Assembly (NCBI RefSeq): GCF_030453185.1
Contig: NZ_JAKDKW010000013.1
Coordinates: 1 to 42,635, forward strand
Direction of reading: 5' to 3'
From: Yaniella sp.
GTDB taxonomy: Bacteria; Actinomycetota; Actinomycetes; Actinomycetales; Micrococcaceae
Length of the DNA: 42,635 bases
How positions within the stretch are numbered: position 1 is the stretch's first letter; each line of letters begins with the position of its first letter. Below are positions 1-7,991 of this stretch, piece by piece. A program made the position numbers and the translations under genes. The notes below the pieces were generated by a model. It saw only the letters and a list, made by a program, of their open reading frames with translations, did no database searches and was not told where the DNA came from.

Positions 1-327
1 TTGGGAGGGGATGGGAGGGTGTGTCGTCGCAGCCGTAAACAATGTGACAGAAGTGACCGTAGAACTACCGATGATTGAATCTCTGTCCGAAATATTGCTG
101 CACAAAACCATCCATGACTTCAGTGGAGCGAAGTGGGGACTGTCTCGGGAACGAGAGTGAAGTGTGACAGACGCTGTTCGTCAAACATTTGGAAGTGAGG
201 AACGCGCCAGAGCAGAATAGTCGTTGCGGGCACACCGAAGACCGTGGCTCGTTAAGATAGATCCAGCAGCATTGTCCGACACCATCCATCGGCACTGAAC
301 CTATTGGAAAGCTACACCTTGGAAATA
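1..327. other. Intergenic stretch at the left edge, probably upstream of the mraZ side
   Basis: No convincing gene is visible in either strand. The longest minus-strand frame here is rich in Cys, Ser and Arg and resembles no family I know. The plus strand carries two pairs of GTGG- or TGGG-containing repeats spaced exactly 10 bases apart, at 2-16 and 122-136. These recall the repeated operators of MraZ. Related actinobacteria keep mraZ close to the DUF3040 gene, so the division cluster may begin just outside the window. That placement is inference. Confidence 0.4.
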
Positions 328-2379
328 ATGAACCTTCGGAAGCGCCGCTCCGCGCCTCGACTCCGCCCCAGAGCACGCATCTTCGTGATGGTTACTTTCG
401 TCGCTGCCTTTATACTCACGGCCTGTGGCTCCGACGTGAATACGCAGCTCAGGCTGCAAGAGGACTATTCAGGTCAACGTCAGTTCGTGATGACTATGGC
501 TGATGATGACGTGCAAAGCCTCAACGGAGGTGTTGACGGCGCAGCGCAAGCACTAGAGACCCATACACCGGATGAACTAACTTTCGAGGGCATCGAATCA
601 GAAGAGGAGGGGTATAGCGCTACGTTCACAATGAACTTCGATGACGTGGACGACTACAAACATAAAATTAACGCATTGCTTGACGTCTCCGATATACCTG
701 AAGCGGACCGGGAGATGGACGTGAAAATCGATGAACAGCAGTTAGTTACATCGATAGTCTTTGAAGAGAAGTTCTATAATGACGATCTCATGGGCTGGGC
801 TGCAGACGCGCTGGTCGAAGAACAAGTTGTTCCGGAAAACACCACGGTGTTGACCTCTGGAGGCACCGCATCCGTTTTATATGACGGCGAAGAGGTCGAG
901 ACCTCCACATCTCTCCCCCGCATCAACTTCAGCCTGAACGATGATCGACGCTTCAACGAGGTAGCTATGGATCTCGAAATCCTCGAATCGGGAGATTTTC
1001 AGATCGCTATGTCCTACTTCGTCTCACCCGAAGACACAGCGATACAAAACACATTCGTCAGTGAACGCGTGCAGAGCCTCAATGACCAAGATGGAGTTGG
1101 TGGTGCCGTTGAGGACTCCGGTCCCACAGAAAACCACGATTCAGGCAATGCAGAAGTACGAAAAATTTCGGCGCAGTTTGAATCTCCTGAGGCAGTCGAA
1201 GAAGGCCTGCGAATATTGTTGGCAAATGAGCAAGCCACTTTTAGCGCCACCGACACGGTTGGTGATGCGTCACCCGATGCGATCACTGAATACACGGGCT
1301 CACATTGGACTTGTGAAGCCATCTGTAATCCGACGAATATTCAACAGTTGAACGGCGATACCGTATATCCCGATCACTGGCAGCTGGTAGACCAGCGTCG
1401 TGGAGATGGCGATTTTCACCTGGAGCTCAACCGAGGTATCCCCTTAGACTCCCTATCCTCCACTACTCGCTTACACTTCGATGGAGGAATGGAACAGACT
1501 TTTGAATTTGTTCTCGCCGATGAAACGACGGAAGACCACGAAGACGCTGTGGCCAAACGGTTCGAACCAGCTCAAGGAACCGGCTCGTTCCGCACTTCCA
1601 GCCAAGACGGCAAAACCGTCTACACCACAACGTTTCAGGCACAAGACGCTCAAGCCCTCGCCAGCCAATTGAACGACTATCTCGAAGAAAAAGGCGTTAC
1701 CGACACCATTAGCCTGCAGCACGATCCACTCAACGGCATTTGGCCTGAATATAATCTTGACGTCGATTTGTCAGCTATCTGGGAACTCGCAACGGGTGGT
1801 GTCGAAGAGACCACAACGTTCCAAGTAATTCTGCCGGCCCTCCATTCCGGAGGGACTAATACAACAGAGGCCGCTGACGGCACCCTTGCAATCGAAGACT
1901 CCACCGGCAAGTTCAGTGTGACGGCAAGCGGCCCAACGACGACGACAGTCTGGGCAACCCTGGCACTCATTGCGTTCCTTGCGGTAGCACTAGTCGCAGC
2001 ACTGGTCTGGCGGAAACGGACTGCAAATTACAGCACGAATTCACAGCCTCGGAACAGCACGGAAAGCACACCGTATAACGTACAAGGGCCTAAAGATGAT
2101 TTGACCGAAACTCAAATCTTTCGGTCACCGCTAGCACCAAGGACGCTGAGCGACACCACCTCGGAAACCAGCTCAACCAACCCGCTCGCAGAGCCGGAGC
2201 GTACCCGCATATACGATCAGACGCGGCCCTTCCCTGATGTGCCGATCCCGTCAGCTGCTGAGTACCGCGAATCCGAAAATCATCATGACACTACTGAGCA
2301 TGCAGTCGATACTGACGAGACAGTCAGCAATGACTCCAATTTTGAAGAAGACTCAACTGGTGAAGACGAGCAGAAGTAA
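328..2379 (+). CDS. Large lipoprotein with a C-terminal membrane segment and Thr-rich cytosolic tail (LppM-like position)
   Basis: A 683-residue protein of unknown function. The N-terminus is basic (MNLRKRRSAPRLRPRAR), followed by a hydrophobic stretch and a lipobox ending ILTAC, so export and lipidation at about Cys34 are expected. A long acidic, beta-rich looking extracellular region follows. Near residues 540-563 there is a clear transmembrane helix (TLALIAFLAVALVAALVW), then Arg/Lys and an acidic tail of about 120 residues. The tail holds Thr motifs TQIF (595), TRIY (626) and TRPF (632). The ATG at 328 is preferred over an upstream TTG at 304 because a weak GGA-type ribosome site precedes it and the TTG has none. 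Its neighbours match the region of lppM (Rv2171), but sequence similarity to LppM is not obvious to me. A membrane receptor or envelope sensor is possible; the function is unknown. Confidence 0.8.
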   Translation: MNLRKRRSAPRLRPRARIFVMVTFVAAFILTACGSDVNTQLRLQEDYSGQRQFVMTMADDDVQSLNGGVDGAAQALETHTPDELTFEGIESEEEGYSATFTMNFDDVDDYKHKINALLDVSDIPEADREMDVKIDEQQLVTSIVFEEKFYNDDLMGWAADALVEEQVVPENTTVLTSGGTASVLYDGEEVETSTSLPRINFSLNDDRRFNEVAMDLEILESGDFQIAMSYFVSPEDTAIQNTFVSERVQSLNDQDGVGGAVEDSGPTENHDSGNAEVRKISAQFESPEAVEEGLRILLANEQATFSATDTVGDASPDAITEYTGSHWTCEAICNPTNIQQLNGDTVYPDHWQLVDQRRGDGDFHLELNRGIPLDSLSSTTRLHFDGGMEQTFEFVLADETTEDHEDAVAKRFEPAQGTGSFRTSSQDGKTVYTTTFQAQDAQALASQLNDYLEEKGVTDTISLQHDPLNGIWPEYNLDVDLSAIWELATGGVEETTTFQVILPALHSGGTNTTEAADGTLAIEDSTGKFSVTASGPTTTTVWATLALIAFLAVALVAALVWRKRTANYSTNSQPRNSTESTPYNVQGPKDDLTETQIFRSPLAPRTLSDTTSETSSTNPLAEPERTRIYDQTRPFPDVPIPSAAEYRESENHHDTTEHAVDTDETVSNDSNFEEDSTGEDEQK

Positions 2380-2409
2380 ACTCTGAATTATTCGACATTT
2401 GAAGAGCAG

Positions 2410-2437
2410 AAAACCCGCAGCATATGCTGCGGGTTTT
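2410..2437. terminator. Bidirectional intrinsic terminator
   Basis: A perfect 28-base palindrome with arms of AAAACCCGCAGCAT and its complement, so either strand gives a GC hairpin followed by T residues. It lies between the convergent lipoprotein and DUF3040 genes and can serve both. Confidence 0.88.
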
Positions 2438-2472
2438 CTGTGGAAGGACAGGCGCCAGTGGTACGGCGAGCA

Positions 2473-2871
2473 TCATTGCTGGCGACGCCGTTCGTCCCAG
2501 CGAGATTCAAGCCCTTCTATGAAACCTTGATTTGAAGTTGATGAATTATTTCCGGAGCCACCACGTCCGCCGGATTTGCTTGGCGGCTTAGTCGTCCGTT
2601 TGGATGCCAGATAAATACCACCACCCATGACGATGAATCCAACAATACCCAGCCAAATAGCGTCTATAGTTACACCTGTAAGGAGAACCACGATGCCGGC
2701 TGTAGCAATCAGCACACCTAATACAATATTCCGAGTTGAGAAACGGCGCGCTGAATCTTTTTTACCCATCTGCATCTGTGATGCAAACTTAGGATCGTCG
2801 GAAATCAGCTGAGATTCGATCTCAGCGAATGCCTCTTTCTCTCTATCTGATAAACCCACTGTTGCCTCCAC
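2473..2871 (-). CDS. DUF3040 membrane protein
   Basis: A 132-residue protein of the actinobacterial DUF3040 family, whose function is unknown. The family signature is at the N-terminus: LSDREKEAFAEIE followed by DDPKFASQM, residues 7-33. Two closely spaced transmembrane helices follow (about 49-66 and 71-90). The cytosolic C-terminus is rich in Gly, Ser and Arg. In many actinobacteria a gene of this family lies next to mraZ and the division cluster (Rv2169c in M. tuberculosis), which fits the left edge of this window. It is transcribed convergently with the lipoprotein gene and shares its terminator. The dinB gene lies 110 bases upstream on the same strand, so cotranscription is possible but unproven. 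Confidence 0.85.
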   Translation of the reverse strand: MEATVGLSDREKEAFAEIESQLISDDPKFASQMQMGKKDSARRFSTRNIVLGVLIATAGIVVLLTGVTIDAIWLGIVGFIVMGGGIYLASKRTTKPPSKSGGRGGSGNNSSTSNQGFIEGLESRWDERRRQQ

Positions 2872-2981
2872 ATGATCTGCCGAAAATCCCTGAGAATCAT
2901 CGGTTGAGTTTGTCTCTATTCTAGAGTTTTTGCCTGACGATTTGCTGAGATTGTCACACCGTGACGTGTGAGACTCGCCAA

Positions 2982-4256
2982 CTATCCATCTGACATGCGC
3001 TGTTGTCTTTCGTGTCGTAGTAATGTGGCGGGTTTTATTGCTGCACTAGGAAATTTCTTAGCTACATCATCCAAAATTTGGTCAGTCGAATACCAGTCTT
3101 GACTTGCGTCTCGTTGTTGAAGAGTTTCGTCCACATCGAAAAGTGACTCTTGCACCTCTTGCTGCGCCACTGGTTCAGCTACGCGATCAGCGCGTAAACC
3201 TAGAAGACGCACTGGGTGCCACCGTTGATGCATTAAGGCATCAAGCAACGGCACAGCCTGTTGAAAGAACACGGCGCCCGATGTGGCTGGGCTTTGCAGT
3301 GACATTGATTTGGTCCGCGTTGAAAACTCATTATCTTTGACTTTGACGCTCAGCCCCCACGCTACGAGGCCGTCATGTCGCATTCGGCGTGAGCATTCAT
3401 ATGACAGCTCCAGCAGGTACTTTTCCAGCTGCTGGCTATCGACGATATCTCGTTCGAAGGTGTGCTCAACCGAAACCGATTTTGCAGCCTGGCGTGGTTC
3501 AACAATTCTTGCATCTTCGCCACGAGCAAGTGCCACTAACTGAGGACCAATTGCCCCTAACCAAAGTCTCATCCGCTGTGGATCTTGTCTCGCCATCTCC
3601 CCAACTGTGTGGATGTCAGCATTCATGAGTCTTTGATGCAGTTTCGGCCCAACGCCCCAGATCACGTTCACTGGCAGTGGCGCGAGGTACTGTTGGGTCT
3701 GTTCAATCGGCACAACACCCAAGCCGTCGGGTTTCGAATGGTCCGAAGCAATTTTAGCCACGGATTTATTCGCGGCCACTCCAACTGTAGAAGGTAGTCC
3801 GGTCGTCTCTCGAACTCGACGTTTAATGAGTGCTGCGATTTGAACCGGAGTGCCCAGCCTGCGGCGAGCCCCGCTGACGTCGATAAACGCTTCATCGATA
3901 GAAAGCTGCTCGACATTAGGCGTGATGTCATGCAGAACGTCCATGATCCTCTTCGAGGCTTGTGAATACTTGTCACGGCTGGGTTCGATAATCGCTAACC
4001 GCGGGTAGAGAGCAAGTGCATGGGACATTGGCATTGCTGATCGGATCCCGTATTTGCGGGCTTCGTATGACGGAGACGTCACAACCGAACGCCCTGATTT
4101 CCCACCCACTACGGCAGGTAAGCCCCTGAGCTCTGGCTGGTCCAGTAGTTCAACCGACAAAAAGAAAGCGTCCATATCGATATGTAGGATGGTCGAGTCC
4201 CAGGAACTATCGGCCCACTCGGGGCGGGGAATTGAGCTTCGACCCGTAGAGATCAT
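2982..4256 (-). CDS. dinB: DNA polymerase IV (Y family)
   Basis: A translesion polymerase of 424 residues, an error-prone enzyme used at damaged templates. Visible motifs are the first catalytic block HIDMDAFF (25-32), then YEARKYGIRSAMPM in the fingers and palm, then SIDEAF (about 119-124) with the second pair of metal-binding acids. A helix-hairpin-helix thumb (VNVIWGVGPKLHQRL) and a little-finger domain follow. Near residue 368 the sequence QESLF matches a beta-clamp binding peptide, as expected for Pol IV. The N-terminal extension before the first catalytic block is about 24 residues. The ATG at 4256 has no ribosome site but is preceded at leaderless distance by TAGAAT. No LexA box was recognised. 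The family call is certain; which DinB paralogue it represents is less so. Confidence 0.95.
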   Translation of the reverse strand: MISTGRSSIPRPEWADSSWDSTILHIDMDAFFLSVELLDQPELRGLPAVVGGKSGRSVVTSPSYEARKYGIRSAMPMSHALALYPRLAIIEPSRDKYSQASKRIMDVLHDITPNVEQLSIDEAFIDVSGARRRLGTPVQIAALIKRRVRETTGLPSTVGVAANKSVAKIASDHSKPDGLGVVPIEQTQQYLAPLPVNVIWGVGPKLHQRLMNADIHTVGEMARQDPQRMRLWLGAIGPQLVALARGEDARIVEPRQAAKSVSVEHTFERDIVDSQQLEKYLLELSYECSRRMRHDGLVAWGLSVKVKDNEFSTRTKSMSLQSPATSGAVFFQQAVPLLDALMHQRWHPVRLLGLRADRVAEPVAQQEVQESLFDVDETLQQRDASQDWYSTDQILDDVAKKFPSAAIKPATLLRHERQQRMSDG

Positions 4257-4262
4257 GTATCA

Positions 4263-4268
4263 ATTCTA
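4263..4268 (-). promoter_or_regulatory. Leaderless -10 element of dinB
   Basis: On the minus strand TAGAAT ends six bases before the dinB ATG, so transcription would start at or next to the start codon. No Shine-Dalgarno sequence exists in that space. A weak TTCAAC lies 18 bases further upstream. Leaderless starts are common in actinobacteria; the assignment is inferred from spacing. Confidence 0.5.
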
Positions 4269-4340
4269 CGCGGTTCGCGCAGTAAGGTTGAAGGGTAAGG
4301 ATTTAAGCCGTTCGCTTCAGCAGGCAGGAGACGCAAAACA

Positions 4341-5417
4341 GTGACGATTACCGATGCGGTGTGGTTCCGAAACACATTACATAACCGAATGCAGGAGATG
4401 TTGCTTGAATATCAGCAACGGGCCGGCAACATAGCTGAATCAGCTGAACCACTCGTGACATCGATCGTTGAGCTCGTACAGGGAGGTAAACGCCTACGAG
4501 CCCTGCTCGCGTGGTGGGGTTGGCAGGGTGCTGGTGGAGATGCCGATGACCCTCGCATTATCGATGCTGGGGTCGCGCTGGAACTTTTCCAAGCTGCCGC
4601 TCTGATCCACGACGATATTTTGGACCGATCTGACACCCGTAGGGGCCAGGCATCAGTGCACAAAAGGTTCCAGAACCTTCATGACGATAATCGCTGGGTT
4701 CAAGATGGCAAGCATTTTGGCATTTCGGCCGGCATCCTCGCTGGCGATCTGGCGTTAGGTCTTAGCGAAGAGATCTTCTCCACAACCGCTGATGCCACAG
4801 CGTTTGCCGCCCCGGCCCGTGATGCGTTCCACGCCATGCGTTTCGAAGTCATGACTGGTCAATATCTCGACATCTTGGCTGAAGCACACATCCCGGATGA
4901 TCCTGAAGTGGCACTGGAACGTGCCAGAACAGTCTTGCAATATAAATCTGCCCATTATTCGGCCGTCTGGCCGTTCGAACTGGGAGGTGTGCTGGCCGGT
5001 GCTGACGAAACCACACTGTCGACATACCGTGATTTTTCTCTCCCCCTAGGCATGGCTTTCCAACTGGGAGATGACTTACTCGGAGTATTTGGGGATCCGG
5101 AGCTTACCGGTAAACCCTCCGGTGATGACCTCGTCGAAGGCAAGCGCACGGAACTCGTAGCTCACGCGCTCAACAGTCTCGATAGAGAAGACGCTCAAAT
5201 GCTCAACAACTTTTTGATGCATCCTGCACAAAGTCCCCACAGCGTCCAAGAGCTCCAGGAATTACTGGAGCGATCCGGGGCACGGGCTACGGTTGAAGCT
5301 GAAATCGAGCGACTCGGTCTCGAAACTCGCGAGGCATTGGACCGTCTCGCCATCGCAGACGATGTGAAGGTCGGTCTTGGCGACCTTGTATCTGGCCTGA
5401 TCGCCAGACAGCACTAG
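4341..5417 (+). CDS. Polyprenyl (geranylgeranyl-type) diphosphate synthase
   Basis: A trans-isoprenyl diphosphate synthase of 358 residues that condenses isopentenyl diphosphate onto an allylic primer. Visible motifs are GGKRLR (about 49-54), the first Asp-rich motif HDDILD with RRG after it (about 89-100), and the second Asp-rich region QLGDDLLGVFGD (about 241-252), followed by a conserved GKRTEL. Chain length cannot be fixed from sequence alone. The location matches idsA2 (Rv2173), which supports a C15-C20 product for menaquinone, carotenoid or lipid-carrier synthesis. The GTG start at 4341 has an AGGAG site 10 bases upstream. The gene ends only six bases from the convergent end of the next gene. 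Confidence 0.92.
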   Translation: MTITDAVWFRNTLHNRMQEMLLEYQQRAGNIAESAEPLVTSIVELVQGGKRLRALLAWWGWQGAGGDADDPRIIDAGVALELFQAAALIHDDILDRSDTRRGQASVHKRFQNLHDDNRWVQDGKHFGISAGILAGDLALGLSEEIFSTTADATAFAAPARDAFHAMRFEVMTGQYLDILAEAHIPDDPEVALERARTVLQYKSAHYSAVWPFELGGVLAGADETTLSTYRDFSLPLGMAFQLGDDLLGVFGDPELTGKPSGDDLVEGKRTELVAHALNSLDREDAQMLNNFLMHPAQSPHSVQELQELLERSGARATVEAEIERLGLETREALDRLAIADDVKVGLGDLVSGLIARQH

Positions 5418-5423
5418 GGTTTG

Positions 5424-5786
5424 CTACCAACCCAATGCTTGAGCGCGGCGCCTAATCTCAGTTTTGCGTCCAGCCCGCAGCGCGTCGATGGGCCGTCCTG
5501 GCAGGGATTCATCTTCAGTAAAGAGCCACCGTACAATTTCTTCCTCATCGAAGCCTGCGTCCTCGAGCACGATAATCGTGCCACGTAGCGGCTTCAACAA
5601 GCCCGACTCCGTCAGGAATTCAGCAGGCACATACCGAATCCTGTCATCACCGAGCCGTATATCTAATAGTTGCTTGTCCTTAATCATCTTGTGAACACGG
5701 GTCACAATTACATCAAGGCGCTCAGCAACATCTGGAAGCGTTAGCCAGGTTCCAACAAGGGTTTCTAGATCGCGTGTTTGATTCAC
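5424..5786 (-). CDS. Rv2175c-family DNA-binding protein
   Basis: A small winged-helix protein of the Rv2175c family. The conserved core begins ETLVGTWLTLPDVAERLDV and ends with LFTEDESLPGRPIDALRAG and RRRAQALGW. In M. tuberculosis this family is a DNA-binding substrate of the kinase PknL, and a pknL gene lies close by here. The frame is open upstream to an ATG at 5897, giving 157 residues. I prefer the GTG at 5786 (120 residues), because the extra 37 residues use rare codons such as TTA and ATA and known family members start near the LVGTWLTL motif. A TATACA hexamer just before the 5897 ATG would suit a leaderless long form, so the start remains open. The gene ends convergently, six bases from the prenyl synthase gene. 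Confidence 0.82.
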   Translation of the reverse strand: MNQTRDLETLVGTWLTLPDVAERLDVIVTRVHKMIKDKQLLDIRLGDDRIRYVPAEFLTESGLLKPLRGTIIVLEDAGFDEEEIVRWLFTEDESLPGRPIDALRAGRKTEIRRRAQALGW

Positions 5787-6017
5787 GCCTCTACCGTATC
5801 GCAGATATTCAAGATTTCGCGATTGCATCGACATGAAAAGCGCATCTTCAAGCTGATCTGGGAATAAACTTGAATCTTCTATTAACATTTGCACCATTAG
5901 TCATGTATATTCTCGTATGTAACATTTTCATCACGTACACCTCGACGCTACTTTTGTCACACGCTGCACAAAGGAACTTCCCCTGGCTCAGGTGCCTGAC
6001 GCAAGAGGATACGTTTA

Positions 6018-7928
6018 ATGATTGACCGTACATCCGGTGCTTCCCGGTTCTATAAAACAGCGGTTGCCACATCGGCTCTGCCGCTACTAGCGATGGGCTC
6101 TGCCGCCGCAGCCGCACCTGCAGTGGCTGATGCACCTGGTACGGCATTGAGTCCGAAACCAGCAACAGCCGCCAATGTCTCTGCCGCTCAAAGCGCGCTA
6201 CAGGACACTCTCCTGTCCTCCGAGCAGCTAGCAGCTCAATTGCCCGCTCGTTTCACACAGACAAACTTCCAGGCTGCAAAAACAGCACCTTCCACCTATA
6301 AGGTGAAAGCAGGCGACACCCTGGGCCACGTTGCGTACGCTAACGGAGTTTCCCTCTCGAAACTGCTGAAATGGAACGGACTGAAAGCCTCCTCGACCAT
6401 TTACCCGGGAGACGTCCTGAAACTTGGGGCATCTGCATCTGCCACGACAACCGCGTCGACTAGTTCGAATTCATCGTCAAACTCCTACACCGTCAAGACT
6501 GGCGACACCCTTTCTGGCATCGCCGCGAAACAGGGCGTGGGCCTCTCCACCCTGCTCAGCGCTAACGGCCTATCAACGTCGTCGGTCATCTACCCGGGCC
6601 AAAGCCTAAAACTCTCCGGCAGCTCAGCTTCCTCCACGGTTTCTACAGCGTCGAGCACATCGGGCGGCTCATACAAAGTGAAATCGGGAGACACACTCTC
6701 AGGCATTGCGGCCAGCCAGAAGGTCGGCCTATCAACACTGTTGAAAGCCAACGGCCTATCTGCCTCGTCGGTCATCTATCCCGGCCAACAACTCAAGCTT
6801 TCCGGTAGTACTTCGTCGTCGGCTTCTACAGACTCCTCGACGGCTTCTTCGACCAACTCTTCCAGTAGCTACACGGTAAAAGATGGTGACACACTTTCTG
6901 GAATAGCCGCTCGAAACAATGTGAGCCTTTCGACAGTGTTGAAAGCCAACAATCTTTCCCTGTCCTCGCTGATTTTCCCGGGGCAGACCATCAAACTCTC
7001 GGGATCAAGCAACTCGTCCAGCTCATCGGTTTCGACTGCAAGCTCCAGCGGATCGAGCTCCGGAGGCACATATAAAGTGAAATCTGGCGATACTCTGTCC
7101 GGCATTGCTGCCAAGGAGGGGGTAAGTGTTTCTACCCTTCGCAGTGCCAACAGCTTGAGCGGTGACAACATTTATGCCGGTCAGTCGCTGAAGCTCTCAG
7201 GGTCTTCGGCTTCGTCAGGTGAATCAAGCGGAAGTACTTCGGCCAGCACCTCGAGCGCATCCAGCTACAAGGTCAAGTCAGGCGATACCTTATCAGGCGT
7301 TGCTTCCCGGAATGGCCTGAGTTTGCAGCAGTTGCTGAACGCCAATGGGATGGAGTCCACGGACATCATCCGCGCCGGCCAAACATTGAAGCTCGGCGGC
7401 TCGGGTTCCAGCTCTACCAGCACCGCGTCATCTGGCAACGATGAGCAACTGGTAGGAGATACATTCCTCGACAGAACGTACCCAGAGGACGTCGTCGCAA
7501 ACGCGAACGACAATAAACGTGCGCTACTTGATTCGCAGATGCCATCCCGCAGCCAAATTCGAGAAATGGTCCGCTCGACAGCAAGCTCGATGGGCGTTGA
7601 TCCTTCGCTAGCGCTCGCGCATGCACAGATCGAATCGGGCTTCGATGCCACTGCGGTGTCGCCGGCTAACGCGATCGGTACTATGCAGGTAATCCCGAGT
7701 TCAGGCGAATGGGCATCACAGTTGGTTGGCCGGGACCTGAACATTATGGACCCACAAGACAATATCACCGCTGGTGTGGCGATTATCCGTCATCTCCAGA
7801 ACAGTGACCCCGGTGACATCGGCATCGCCGGCTACTACCAGGGTGCAGGTGGCGTAGCCAAATACGGCATGTACGACGACACCAAGGACTACGTGAAGAA
7901 AATCAACGAGGCCAAGAGTCGTTACTAA
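6018..7928 (+). CDS. Secreted LysM-repeat lytic transglycosylase
   Basis: A 636-residue exported peptidoglycan enzyme. A signal peptide covers about residues 1-38 (hydrophobic LPLLAMGSAAAAA). Six LysM repeats follow at about 93-137, 156-200, 218-261, 284-328, 351-394 and 416-459, each with a Y-[KT]-V-K-x-GDTL core and ending in a (Y/F/R)-x-GQ-x-LKL type strand. Ser/Thr-rich linkers separate them. The C-terminus (about 512-634) is an SLT-type transglycosylase domain with the catalytic Glu539 in QIESGF and the motif AIGTMQVIP. LysM modules bind N-acetylglucosamine polymers, so the enzyme should be held on the wall while cleaving glycan. The start has an AAGAGGA site eight bases upstream. The gene is divergent from the Rv2175c homologue and ends at a strong hairpin. 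A role in wall remodelling is inferred. Confidence 0.93.
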   Translation: MIDRTSGASRFYKTAVATSALPLLAMGSAAAAAPAVADAPGTALSPKPATAANVSAAQSALQDTLLSSEQLAAQLPARFTQTNFQAAKTAPSTYKVKAGDTLGHVAYANGVSLSKLLKWNGLKASSTIYPGDVLKLGASASATTTASTSSNSSSNSYTVKTGDTLSGIAAKQGVGLSTLLSANGLSTSSVIYPGQSLKLSGSSASSTVSTASSTSGGSYKVKSGDTLSGIAASQKVGLSTLLKANGLSASSVIYPGQQLKLSGSTSSSASTDSSTASSTNSSSSYTVKDGDTLSGIAARNNVSLSTVLKANNLSLSSLIFPGQTIKLSGSSNSSSSSVSTASSSGSSSGGTYKVKSGDTLSGIAAKEGVSVSTLRSANSLSGDNIYAGQSLKLSGSSASSGESSGSTSASTSSASSYKVKSGDTLSGVASRNGLSLQQLLNANGMESTDIIRAGQTLKLGGSGSSSTSTASSGNDEQLVGDTFLDRTYPEDVVANANDNKRALLDSQMPSRSQIREMVRSTASSMGVDPSLALAHAQIESGFDATAVSPANAIGTMQVIPSSGEWASQLVGRDLNIMDPQDNITAGVAIIRHLQNSDPGDIGIAGYYQGAGGVAKYGMYDDTKDYVKKINEAKSRY

Positions 7929-7955
7929 ATCACGTCCGCTTATATGGAAACGATG

Positions 7956-7978
7956 CCCGGTCAGCCTGGCTGACCGGG
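7956..7978 (+). terminator. Hairpin after the LysM gene
   Basis: Perfect nine-base arms CCCGGTCAG and CTGACCGGG around a five-base loop. There is no T tract. It lies 28 bases after the LysM stop and 13 bases before the pknL GTG, so it either terminates the upstream message or forms part of the pknL leader. Confidence 0.65.
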
Positions 7979-7991
7979 TATCGTATGTGAC

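Noticed and set aside
65-376. 103-codon minus-strand frame at the left edge
   Set aside because: Cys, Ser and Arg-rich composition, no ribosome site, no family resemblance and overlap with the lipoprotein start.
5898-6017. Possible c-di-AMP riboswitch before the LysM gene
   Set aside because: Such elements control wall hydrolase genes in actinobacteria, but the leader is only 120 bases and lacks the conserved core. Only a short TCAGG/CCTGA dyad was found.
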